This document shows, piece by piece, positions 47,344 through 56,823 of a stretch of DNA of 64,000 bases (position 1 is its first letter; every line of letters starts with the position of its first letter). The translations under genes and the position numbers were made by a program. The notes below the pieces were generated by a model, which ran no database searches, was not told the DNA's origin, and saw only the letters and a program-made list of their open reading frames with translations. Source of the DNA: Chitinophaga pinensis (GTDB lineage: Bacteria > Bacteroidota > Bacteroidia > Chitinophagales > Chitinophagaceae); contig NZ_VOHS01000025.1 of the NCBI RefSeq assembly GCF_007896845.1, positions 1-64,000 on the forward strand, written 5' to 3'.

Positions 47344-49038
47344 CTATCTGATGGATTTCAGGACAAATGCCTGTACCACTGTTGCCGGAATGGCCAGCGT
47401 AACTGTTCTGGAAAAACGGGCGATATTGATCCCTGCTAATGTACCATAGATATCAAATACGGGACCGCCACACTGTCCGGACCTGAGTATCCCATCGTGC
47501 GCAATCACCGATTGAAAGCCATCTCTCCGCTCACTCTTGCCGCCTGCAAACATATCTGTCGCATGGGTAACAGGCTGTTGAGGACGTTTTGCCAGCACAA
47601 TAGTATCATTCACTTCAGACACATACCGGCTGGTACCCCCTGTTCCGTCAGCACTTGCATCAACCGCATGCTGCCGGCGCTTTATGATCACAGTATCACC
47701 CGGCCAGTAAGTAAATAATTCCCGGCCATAATCCATCGGCTCATTCACCGCCACACCATTGATACTTAGAATTTCATCCCCCGGAGTGGCTCCTTTTCCA
47801 TCTGCGGGAGATCCCGGCATTACATAGGTCAGTACAAGGGGCTTCTTGTCGGGTGCAATAGCCGCACCCAGAAAACCCAGACTACTCATCTTTGGAAGAC
47901 TGAAAGTATCCTTCCCAAATACGCCGGCAATACCCAATGTATCCGGCAATGGAGATAATAATATAGCTCCGCGGCGAAGCCCCTTCTGCTGTTTCAGGGG
48001 CATTTCAATGCCCCCTTTCACGCGTGATGCCAGTCCAAGCAACACCAGGTCATTCTCCTTATCACGGGCTATCGTAAGGGCTTTTATGCTTTTACCATTA
48101 TATATAACAACCGGCTCTTGCCCTACCTCACTATTCTTACTTACCACAAAAGACTTCCCCTTTACAGTGATCAGCATACCATTGATGGCGCGCTGCTGAT
48201 TACCTTCTGCACTCTTCACACGTACACAGGCTGTCTTATCCAGCTGATTTATTTTCATGGTGCGGTTGAGATCTTCCAGCTGATCATTACTGCTGATCAG
48301 CTTTTCCGCCGGATCTGTCTTTATACTATCTATGATCTCCGGGTACTTTGTATAATGGATCGGCTGCGTAAGGGCCGTCCAGTATTTCCGGTACAGATCA
48401 ACAGGTACATCGTAGTTTTTACGCTCATCAGGTTCTATGGCACTTCTCAGACCAATCACCCGGCCGAGGTAGTCGAATAGCGGTCCGCCGGAATCCCCCG
48501 GTTCCATCATACAGGTTGACTCAATAAACCCTTTCTCATTCTTTACCCGGGTGATATGTCCCATGGTCATCATGGGCAATGGCTGATTCAGCGTTTCCGG
48601 ATATGCAATACTGAAACAGGGTTCATTGACCTTCAGGTCATATGACCAGCCCATAGGCGCAACCGGCCAGTCACCCGGTGTAAGTAGTTTCATCATGGCT
48701 ACATCAGGCAACTCAGGCGTTTCAGGGAAGTTAATCTTACCCAGTGCCTGTGCAATCGCGGATCTGCCATCGGCAAAAGTCACCATGTAGGTCTTACCGG
48801 GTATCGTAGTATGCGCTACGGTCAGAATATGCCCCTCTTTTGTAACAACGACGCCGCTGAAGGTCGCACTCATTTGTTGTTGAGTAGTCGTATCATAAGC
48901 CCACATCCTGACATAAGCAGGTGGGATTTCGGTACTGAGCCGCTGGAAGGTTGAAGAAAGTGTCTCATCAATGCGCTGACAATAGGTATTTCCCGCCAAC
49001 AGGAGCAGGAAAAGAATTAATAGTTGGTTTTTTTTCAT
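47344..49038 (-). CDS. Secreted trypsin-like/PDZ protease with a second degenerate protease domain
   Basis: 564 residues with a signal peptide (LILFLLLLAGNTYCQ). The first trypsin-like domain keeps the whole triad: TVAHTT (His76), LPDVAMM (Asp112) and EPGDSGGPLFD (Ser183). A second trypsin-like unit begins near residue 270. It lacks the His and has GQCGGPVFD, putting Cys523 in the Ser position; DNA between 47750 and 47850 encodes a PDZ segment inserted in it (GSPADGKGATPGDEILSING). The protein is HtrA-like in theme but not in order (protease, degenerate protease split by PDZ). Probable role: periplasmic or surface quality control or signalling. Confidence 0.85.
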   Translation of the reverse strand: MKKNQLLILFLLLLAGNTYCQRIDETLSSTFQRLSTEIPPAYVRMWAYDTTTQQQMSATFSGVVVTKEGHILTVAHTTIPGKTYMVTFADGRSAIAQALGKINFPETPELPDVAMMKLLTPGDWPVAPMGWSYDLKVNEPCFSIAYPETLNQPLPMMTMGHITRVKNEKGFIESTCMMEPGDSGGPLFDYLGRVIGLRSAIEPDERKNYDVPVDLYRKYWTALTQPIHYTKYPEIIDSIKTDPAEKLISSNDQLEDLNRTMKINQLDKTACVRVKSAEGNQQRAINGMLITVKGKSFVVSKNSEVGQEPVVIYNGKSIKALTIARDKENDLVLLGLASRVKGGIEMPLKQQKGLRRGAILLSPLPDTLGIAGVFGKDTFSLPKMSSLGFLGAAIAPDKKPLVLTYVMPGSPADGKGATPGDEILSINGVAVNEPMDYGRELFTYWPGDTVIIKRRQHAVDASADGTGGTSRYVSEVNDTIVLAKRPQQPVTHATDMFAGGKSERRDGFQSVIAHDGILRSGQCGGPVFDIYGTLAGINIARFSRTVTLAIPATVVQAFVLKSIR

Positions 49039-49204
49039 TTTTTAACCGGATATAGGGCACCGGAAAAATAAAGATAATCTACCGCTTGCAAGTTTTTATA
49101 CTCCTGACAAGGAAAAGCACAGGTCCCTTACAATGAAAAGCTTAGATATATATATAAAATAATTATCTTGCACTATTATCCGGACTAAGAAGGACAATAC
49201 AAGC

Positions 49205-50680
49205 ATGAGACCTATACCAAAGTATGTATCCCTGCTGCTGTTACTGCTCATAGTAACCAGTCAGGTAGCCCAAAGTCAGCAAATGAGCTTTACAGTTATC
49301 AGGACCTCTCCCATCTCTTTTACCAGAAGCAAAAGACTCTCTGCAAAAAGCATGGACCTGCCCTGCCAATTACAAGGACAAGGACACCCAGAAGAAATAT
49401 AAGGAGATATGGGACGGGCGAACCGAGTTTTTCACCGGCGCTATCAAGTCTGATAACTATGTCTATGACAAAGACATCTACAACTATGTGTACAGCATTG
49501 TAGCAGACCTCTGCAAAGGGAATAAAGGCTATCTGCCTGCACAGCCATTCCTTGTGCTGGACAGAAGCCCATCTATCAACGCCTATGCAGTAGGCAGTAA
49601 CGTGATTGCGGTCAATCTGGGTCTGATCCAGTTTGCCCAGACAAAAGAAGAACTCGTACTGACACTTGCACACGAGCTCTCCCACAACATCCTCCTGCAT
49701 GCAGAAAACAGTATGAAGAAACGTGCCGAGTGGCTGACTTCCAATGAATATAAGCAGTCTATGGATGAAGTGCTCGACTCTAAATACGAGCGACTGACCC
49801 GTCTGAAAAAAGTATTCGAAAACTTCTCCTTCGATAGAAGCCGTCACCAGCGCTACCATGAAGGAGATGCCGATTCACTTGCTATTGTACTGCTCAAAAA
49901 CGCAAACATCGCATTCGATCCGAACGTGTTCCTCCGCCTCGACACTGCCGACATGTTGTATCACCAGCCGCTGAAACAACCGGTTAAAAACTACTTCACC
50001 GCATATGGTATCACCATAGAAGACGCATGGCTGAAGAAACGCTCTAAAGGGCTTTCTACCAGAAACTATAACTTTCAGGAAAATGTGACCATGCAGGATT
50101 CCCTGAAAACACACCCTGATTGTGTGGACAGGTATAACAAAACTAAAGTGGCTGCCACAACACCCGTACCACAAACACCGATTCCTGCTGCTATCCGGGA
50201 AAAAGCCAATAAGATGCTGATATGGAATATGTATTGTAACATGAATCTGGCGCCATGTCTTTATCGCGTACTGCTGGCCAAAGACAAGGGCACAAACGAT
50301 CCATGGTATGATTTCATGATTCACAATATCATGCTGGAATTATTCCATGCTGACAACGAGCTGCATCGTTTTGCCGCTATCGGGGTAACGCAGAAGGAAT
50401 ATATCTCCAAAGACTTCTACGAACTGCAGACCTCCTGGAGCAGATGCCCCGCGAAGAACTGGGTAAAAGCTGTCAGCAAATGCAGAGCGCCGGTTTCTGG
50501 AGCAAAATGCAGGAGCAGGAACAGGGCTTCAGAACGCTGATGCAGAGTGTTGCGCTTGGTACCGACAACAGCGAGGCAAACAAAACAAAGGCTGCCAAAA
50601 CCTTTATGGATAAATATAACAGCAGCCTGTACGGGGAGTACGCGAATGACCTGAAGAAAGAAAAGGAAAGCAAGAAATAA
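49205..50680 (+). CDS. Secreted M48-type metalloprotease, frameshifted
   Basis: About 490 residues, read from a signal peptide at 49205 (YVSLLLLLLIVTSQVAQSQQ) with breaks near 49295, 49375 and 50440. The catalytic core INAYAVGSNVIAVNLGLI is followed by TLAHELSHNILLHAENSMKK, the HExxH zinc site of peptidase family M48, and YHEGDADSLAIVLLKNANIA supplies the downstream Glu/Asp ligand region. Exported M48 proteins in Bacteroidota resemble BepA/LoiP-type outer-membrane quality-control proteases. The next gene starts 16 bases later, so they are probably co-transcribed. Confidence 0.85.
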
Positions 50681-50696
50681 GCCTGAACCTCTTATA

Positions 50697-52162
50697 ATGA
50701 AAAAAATCACCCTTCTTTTACTGATACTCTCTCCCCTCCTGCTACAGGCCCAGACGAAAGTCTTCAAGGAAGTGCATGAGGGTATTTCTACTGAATTCAA
50801 ACCCATCTTTCAAAATGGGAACCTTATAGGGTATCTCACTTTTTCGGAACTGGAGCGGGCCAATAAAGACTCTTTCAATTACCGGATCGATATCATGGAC
50901 GAAAACCTGAACGATCTTGGTATTGTAAATTTCAAAGAGAAGAAACTGGATCTGCAACAGGTATCTTTGTGAATGATACCCTTTGTATGGCTTACCTGAA
51001 AAGTAATGTACTGGGTTATGACTGGGCCAACAGAAATGAAAGGAATGATTCCCTTGCCAAAGGTTACCTCTCCCTGTTCGCACAGTTCATCAGTCTGGAT
51101 GGTAAAATCGCCCACACTTTTGAGAAAAAACTGACCACGGATATCCGGGTGGCATGGTCAATTATCCGGGATGGTCAGATCGGTAACGGCGGACTTAAAC
51201 ATCGCCTGCAACTCAAAAATCAGGACCAGAAAGGATTTACTTTTTTCTTCGGAGACGATGAGCATACTTATCTGCTGGTCTTAACACACAGGGGGAACTG
51301 CTTTGGGAAAAATACATTCTGGAACAAGGCGACCGCTACCAGCTGCTGACTTCCAACAGAGATGCTTTCTGCTGATCAGAACAGATAAGGCGATGGCAAT
51401 GAGCAATTTACGGTGATCTCCTATGATACGGATACAAAAGCCGGCATTCTGAAATACCCTTTGCAGGATCAGTTGCGGAATCCGTTATGGGTAGTTGCAT
51501 TCGAGAATGACCCTGCCACTGGCAATCCATATCTGGGTGGTTATATTCATGATCCGATGGCTGCAGGCGCTTACCTGAATACAAAAGATGTCGTACGCCA
51601 CATCTCTCCGGTATGTTCACTGTCAATGTTAACGGACATGAAAAAGCGGCTGTAAAACGCCAGTTTACTTACTGGAATGACGGCACAGACGAAGAACTGG
51701 CAGCCAATGACTTTCTTTCAAACAACAACGGTTTTATGAAAGAAGTATACGGTTTCAGAGACTTCAGTGGTAACACCTATATCGCAGGCCTGAATAACTA
51801 TCGTAAATCCCGCTACGGCGGCGTAGTGATGCTCCGCTGGATGCAAAGGGAAAACTGGCGGTAGTAAGCCCTTTCGCTGAGTCAGACCTCGATCCTTTCT
51901 CCGTAAAGAAACAGTTTGATTTCATCAGTATGCCACCGTTCTACACAGTATCTTCTTCAGAGGCCAGATCCGTTTATCTGATCGTGAATGATCAGGTTAA
52001 TTCGATCATCTATAATCTGGATAAAAGCAAGACTGTCCGCGTCATTCCGCACAAAGACGGAGGTGTACGTACTTATATTATCCTGCCAAAGAAGGACATG
52101 TTATCGTAGCTGAATACAATAGAAAAGAGAAATACACGAAGTTGTCTATAGAAGCGATATAA
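50697..52162 (+). CDS. Unrecognised secreted protein, frameshifted
   Basis: About 488 residues after repair of breaks near 50970, 51290, 51365, 51400, 51610, 51845 and 52095. It begins with a signal peptide (KKITLLLLILSPLLLQAQTK). The rest is beta-rich with repeated short strands (YLTFSELERANKDSFNYRID; FTVISYDTDTKAGILKYPLQ; PLWVVAFENDPATGNPYLGG), suggesting a propeller-like fold. I do not recognise the family. It follows the M48 gene closely and may be its partner. A strong terminator closes the unit. Confidence 0.6.
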
Positions 52163-52181
52163 ATAGCTTGTAAACGCTATA

Positions 52182-52218
52182 AAAAAAGCCTTACACGTGT
52201 GACGTGTAAGGCTTTTTT
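52182..52218. terminator. Strong bidirectional terminator
   Basis: A perfect 17-base stem, AAAAAAGCCTTACACGT, loop GTG, ACGTGTAAGGCTTTTTT, lying between the converging ends of the unrecognised secreted protein and the DUF417 gene. Confidence 0.93.
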
Positions 52219-52241
52219 ATCTGATTCCTGATTAGTAATCC

Positions 52242-52815
52242 CTACTTCCTGATTGCCTTATGTCTCTGCAGATACAGCTTCGCTGACTCACTCGCCGTAA
52301 TGATCGCACCACCTAATATCACAATATCTTTAATCACCAGCCGACCTCTACCAGAAAGGAAAGGAAATCCCCAGTCCGTGTCTGTCAGATGTGGCACCCA
52401 GCTCTCAGGCGTGGTCACGAGGAAGGAAAGGGTACCCAGTGTCATAATGAAGATCAGGAGACTACCTATCATACTGGCAAACGGAGCGACCTTATACAAG
52501 GCCACCAATATGGCCATACTTACCAGCAGTACACCCAATCCCGCAGAAAAACCATAGGTGTTATTCGCAGTATGCCATTCATGGTTCTGAGCGATCAGTT
52601 CGCCCTCTTTATTCTGGTGTGTTTTATATTCATCAGGATGATGATAAAAGAAGGACATAAAAGGGCTATTGGCCACAAATGGGACAATACCATCTGCCTC
52701 ATAAGTAAAGAACTTCAGACCTCCGATCCAGAGGAATACTACAACAATACCAAAACGGACGGCCTTTTTACCAAACTGATCGAGTTTGCTACGAACTGAC
52801 GATTGAATTTTTCAT
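52242..52815 (-). CDS. DUF417 (YkgB-like) membrane protein, frameshifted
   Basis: About 190 residues from an ATG at 52815, with one break near 52790. The family signature GIVVVFLWIGGLKFFTYEAD, then GIVPFVANSPFMSFFY, is clear. Membrane helices follow (LGVLLVSMAILVALYKVAPF; SMIGSLLIFIMTLGTLSFLV; IVILGGAIITASESAKLYL). Function is unknown; DUF417 proteins are often linked to stress regulons. The AraC-type gene lies just upstream on the same strand and may control it. Confidence 0.85.
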
Positions 52816-52953
52816 TTTTTTATAGTTAGTTGTTAGTGTGCTTATTGACGATGTAAAGTTAGGCAGGTCTGTCACGGCAGAACATGGACGATACAGTCTG
52901 TCACTTGGACAAATATGCCAGGTGTCAGGTAAGGGTACAATAAGACGGGTGTA

Positions 52954-53812
52954 TTACTGAGGAAGGTCAGCCACGATGGAAATGCCGGTCTTCTGCCGGA
53001 AGGTCTGGGGGGAAACCTTTGTAAACTTCTTGAAAAAGCGGCTGAAATAGAATTCATCGCTGAATTGCAATGAATAAGCGATCTCTTTGATACTGCGCCG
53101 GGTCAGATGTAGCTGTCGCTTTGCCTCGAGAATCAGCGCTCCTGTATCATGGCAGAAGGCGACTTCTTAAAGTATTTTGTACAACGTTTGGTAAAGTTAT
53201 TGGGCGACATAGCCAGCAGTTCGGCGTAGTCAGCCGGCTTGTGTAAGGTCAGGTAATGTTTGTCCAGCAGACGCCTGAATTCTTCCATCTGTTCATCCCG
53301 TTCTCCGGGATCTGGCTGATTGGCGGCAGATCTGGTTTTAATACTACTCGATTTCGCGAGGAACAGCTGTAAATAGCCCGCATGACGATCTCGTCACAAC
53401 CGCTGACGTCAAACTCCTCTGCCAGCTCCTCCAGCAGATTCCTGAATATTCGCGCCTCCCGCTCATTTAACTGTACCGAGGGTTCGATATAGATATTATT
53501 AAACAGCAGGCCATTACATGCCACCTGTGCTTTGTGATATTCTATACAATAGAAATCACTATGAAATTGCAGCATTGCCAGTTTGCAGGGCTTTGGCTGC
53601 TCAATATAGATCATTTGCAGAGGCGTAGAGAATAACAATACAGGCCCTTTAAATGGAAATGCACCAAAGTCTGCATGAAAGATGCCTTCACCTTCTTCCA
53701 CAAATACAATCGTATACTCGGCATATTGCACAGGCTTCGCCAGACAATCTTCTCCGGTATCGAGTCCGAGTAAAGTTTCATTGGAAGAAGAACAGATTCT
53801 TTTCATGCACAC
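52954..53812 (-). CDS. AraC-family transcriptional regulator, frameshifted
   Basis: About 285 residues from the ATG at 53812 to a TAA at 52954, with breaks near 53365 and 53145. The N-terminus is a cupin-like sensor domain (YTIVFVEEGEGIFHADFGAF; PVLLFSTPLQMIYIEQPKPC). The C-terminal double helix-turn-helix reads KPADYAELLAMSPNNFTKRC, then RRSIKEIAYSLQFSDEFYFS and RFFKKFTKVSPQTFRQKTG, the AraC/XylS signature. It lies upstream of the DUF417 gene on the same strand, the likely target. Confidence 0.88.
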
Positions 53813-53919
53813 AGCTGATTATCTGACGAATACAAAAATATGGAAGTAAATATAAACAGATTGTCCGTCTTACGGTGATGAAAGTGTATTTTATGGCAAA
53901 TCCCAATAGCCGGGAAATA

Positions 53920-53951
53920 ACAAAGCGGAAAGGTGATCCCTTCCGCTTTGT
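53920..53951. terminator. Terminator of the adhesin operon
   Basis: ACAAAGCGGAAAGG, TGAT, CCCTTCCGCTTTGT: a long stem with one mismatch, 22 bases after the OmpA-type gene stop on the minus strand. Confidence 0.8.
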
Positions 53952-53972
53952 CTGTAACGGTATATATTTCCG

Positions 53973-55820
53973 TTATTGCTTTATCAGTCTGAATTCTGTT
54001 CTTCTGTTCAGCTTATGCTCTTCCTCGCTGCAGTTTACACCATTACCACATCTATTCAACAGTTTAGTTTCACCATATCCCTTAGCTGAGATCCTGTTCT
54101 TTGCGACACCTTTGGATATCAGATAATTCATCACAGACGTCGCACGTTGCTGAGACAGCGTGAGGTTAAAGGCATCATTGCCACGGGCATCCGTGTGTGC
54201 ACTCAGTTCTACCAGCTTGTCAGGGTTTTCCTGTATGATCTTTACCAGACCATCCAGTACCTTCGCAGCCGCCGGATTGACAGCCGCCTTACCGAAGTCA
54301 AAATAGATATCCAGTAATCCAGCCTTCACGGAATCAGCCGATGGCGTTGTTACAGGTGCAGGATCCGGCTGTTGAATCGCCACCGGCGGTGTTGCTATCG
54401 TATCAGCTGCATCAGCGGTTACCTTCTGCGGCGCATCATCCTTAACAGGCGTTTCCGGAACGTGTGCAGGTATTTCCTCCTCCGGCAGGTAAGCTACCGC
54501 ATAAATATCATCACTGCCGCTACCCCCTTCCCTGTTGGAAGACAGATAGGCAATACCTTCATCAGTTAAACCGAAGGCAAAATCATCCTGTGGTGAATTC
54601 AGCGGATAACGCATATTCCTGATCGTACCGGTCATCTGACCAGAAAGCATCTTATGCAGCTTTACGCGGTAAATATCAAGCCCACCCATTCCAATACGTC
54701 CATCACTGGCGAAATAGAGGATGTCTCCTTTTATGATCGCCGGACTGCGTTCATTACCCGCTGTATTGATCGTCTTCAGGTTTGACGGCGGGCCCCACTC
54801 TCCCGAAGCAGTACGATAACACATATAAAGGTCAGTTCCCCCTGCACCACCCGGCATATTGGAAGCAAAGTACAGCGTCATACCATCCGATGTAATAAAC
54901 GGATCACCTACTGAGTAAGCATTTACGTTATTGTGTGTAAATGCCACAGGCGCGGACCATTTACCGGAAGCATCCTGTCTGCTGCTATAGATCTCTACAT
55001 TGACGGTCGCTGCTTTGCCTTTCGCACGATCTCCCCTGCCGGGAATGCGCGTCAGGGTAAAGAACATCTCTTTCCCATCTTTTGTAAAGCTGGCAGCACC
55101 CACATGGTAACCGGTACCGGTCTGTAAGGGGAACATAGCAATACTATCGCCATTTGCCGGCTTAAGGAAAAGATGCAGATAATCATTGCCCGTCCATCCG
55201 TTTAACAAAGGATCGGGCTTGACTCTGGTATCAAAGCGCAGGAAAAAATGCCGCTTTTTAGGCTGATGTGCGCCACCGGCGAAACGGTCGGACGTAAACA
55301 CCACACCGCCCATATATGGAACCGCACTCCAATCAGATTTACCGGAGTTCAGGGCCTTATAGTTGTCGATCTTTAAACGGTCAGGCGATTGCATCCAGCT
55401 GATGGCCGAATCGCAGGAAGCGATCCAGGTGCGTGACAGTTCAGGCGACACCGTCGTAGCTGCAGCCGCATATTTTTCGTATTGTGCCCGTGCTTCCGGA
55501 TACTTTGAATTATTCTGTAAAGCCCTTGCATAATAATAAGTGTTCTCCGCTTTACTGCCACTCATACCCGTAGCCACCGCGTACCAGCGTTCTGCCTCCG
55601 GATAGTTATTATTAAAACGGTAGCAATCTGCAAGGCGTTCCGCAGCGTGCAGACTTGCCTTTTTATTATAAGCTTTCTCGTAGAGTTCAGTCGCTTCTGC
55701 ATACTTATAGTTATCGTATGCTTTATCAGCCGCCTTAATAATATATTGCGCCTTCGCAGAAACCGCAGTAAGCAAAAAACTTAGACCGATCGCGTAATGT
55801 ATTGTCTTCATCGTCAGCAT
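53973..55820 (-). CDS. OmpA/TPR/PD40 outer-membrane-associated protein
   Basis: 615 residues. Signal peptide (GLSFLLTAVSAKAQ), TPR-like helices to about residue 145 (AYDNYKYAEATELYEKAYNK; YARALQNNSKYPEARAQYEK), a PD40/WD40-like propeller with repeated 'DPFITSDGMTLYFASNMPGG' strands to about 450, a Pro/Thr linker, and an OmpA C-terminal peptidoglycan-binding domain (LLDIYFDFGKAAVNPAAAKV; VELSAHTDARGNDAFNLTLS). This architecture matches PorE-like and related proteins that anchor T9SS or gliding components to the cell wall. It is the last gene of the adhesin operon, 10 bases after the PorP/SprF gene. Confidence 0.92.
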   Translation of the reverse strand: MLTMKTIHYAIGLSFLLTAVSAKAQYIIKAADKAYDNYKYAEATELYEKAYNKKASLHAAERLADCYRFNNNYPEAERWYAVATGMSGSKAENTYYYARALQNNSKYPEARAQYEKYAAAATTVSPELSRTWIASCDSAISWMQSPDRLKIDNYKALNSGKSDWSAVPYMGGVVFTSDRFAGGAHQPKKRHFFLRFDTRVKPDPLLNGWTGNDYLHLFLKPANGDSIAMFPLQTGTGYHVGAASFTKDGKEMFFTLTRIPGRGDRAKGKAATVNVEIYSSRQDASGKWSAPVAFTHNNVNAYSVGDPFITSDGMTLYFASNMPGGAGGTDLYMCYRTASGEWGPPSNLKTINTAGNERSPAIIKGDILYFASDGRIGMGGLDIYRVKLHKMLSGQMTGTIRNMRYPLNSPQDDFAFGLTDEGIAYLSSNREGGSGSDDIYAVAYLPEEEIPAHVPETPVKDDAPQKVTADAADTIATPPVAIQQPDPAPVTTPSADSVKAGLLDIYFDFGKAAVNPAAAKVLDGLVKIIQENPDKLVELSAHTDARGNDAFNLTLSQQRATSVMNYLISKGVAKNRISAKGYGETKLLNRCGNGVNCSEEEHKLNRRTEFRLIKQ

Positions 55821-55830
55821 GATTAAGCAA

Positions 55831-56799
55831 TCAGAATACCCTTGGCGTGGCCATCCTGATGTTTTGTTTATTAAAGGTGAACCCTACAGAGATCTCATGT
55901 GTGCCGCCGCTGTAGTTCTGTAAAGGACCTACAGAAAAATCATAGGCATATCCGATACGCAAATTGGGTACAGGGAATACTTCTACAGCTCCCACCGCAG
56001 CGTTACGGTACATCAGGTTTTTCTGCAGATAGCTTTTATCATACATCTTCAACCCGGTTCGGTAAGAACCACCGATCCAAACCACCTCTTTCAGAAGTAC
56101 GAATGCATTCAGATCGAGACTGGTCGGACCACCACGGTCGTCTTTCAGGAGAAAGGACGGTTTCAGCTGAATGTCCTCATTCAATGGGATCAGCGTACCG
56201 GCGGTCAGATAGTAGTGTAGTTTGGTCTGTGGCAGATAAAGGAATCTGCCCTTATTATCAAATGCCTGTACAACGAGATTGTCTACAGAGAAACCAGCAT
56301 AGTAGCGATCATCCGAATAGAATATCCCGGCTCTCGCATCCGGTGTCAGTCTGTGAAGACCAGCCGGCATATCCGTCTCCGGATCATTCGGGTTCAACAC
56401 GGCGCCGTTAATACCGGTTTGCAACATCCCTACGCTCAATCCCAGCGCCAGACGGGAAGTCCCTTCCCTGTTCAGGCGGATGCGATAAGCATAACTGACA
56501 TAGGCAGAAAGATTGTCCTGTGCACCCAGTTTATCACCGGATAACTGCAGGGCCAGTCCGACGTTACCGTCGTTGGCCACCGCATCCACAGCCAGCGAGA
56601 AACTTTCCGGAGCACCCTTCAATCCTGTCCATTGATTACGGTAAAAAGCATGCAGGTTCAACTGCTCCTTATACCCTGCATAAGCAGGATTGATATAAAT
56701 GCCATTGAACATGTACTGGCTATACTGTGCATCCTGCTGTGCATGCACAGACAATCCCAATGATGTCAGCAGTCCAGCTATCAAAAATATTTTTTTCAT
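55831..56799 (-). CDS. PorP/SprF-family outer membrane protein
   Basis: 322 residues. Signal peptide (FLIAGLLTSLGLSVHAQ) followed by the family signature QDAQYSQYMFNGIYINPAYA, GYKEQLNLHAFYRNQWTGLK, then repeated amphipathic strands ending in EISVGFTFNKQ. PorP/SprF proteins are beta-barrels needed for secretion and surface attachment of T9SS substrates with type B C-terminal domains. It lies 24 bases after exactly such a substrate gene. Confidence 0.95.
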   Translation of the reverse strand: MKKIFLIAGLLTSLGLSVHAQQDAQYSQYMFNGIYINPAYAGYKEQLNLHAFYRNQWTGLKGAPESFSLAVDAVANDGNVGLALQLSGDKLGAQDNLSAYVSYAYRIRLNREGTSRLALGLSVGMLQTGINGAVLNPNDPETDMPAGLHRLTPDARAGIFYSDDRYYAGFSVDNLVVQAFDNKGRFLYLPQTKLHYYLTAGTLIPLNEDIQLKPSFLLKDDRGGPTSLDLNAFVLLKEVVWIGGSYRTGLKMYDKSYLQKNLMYRNAAVGAVEVFPVPNLRIGYAYDFSVGPLQNYSGGTHEISVGFTFNKQNIRMATPRVF

Positions 56800-56823
56800 A
56801 GTTTAGGTCTGAGGTTCACATGA

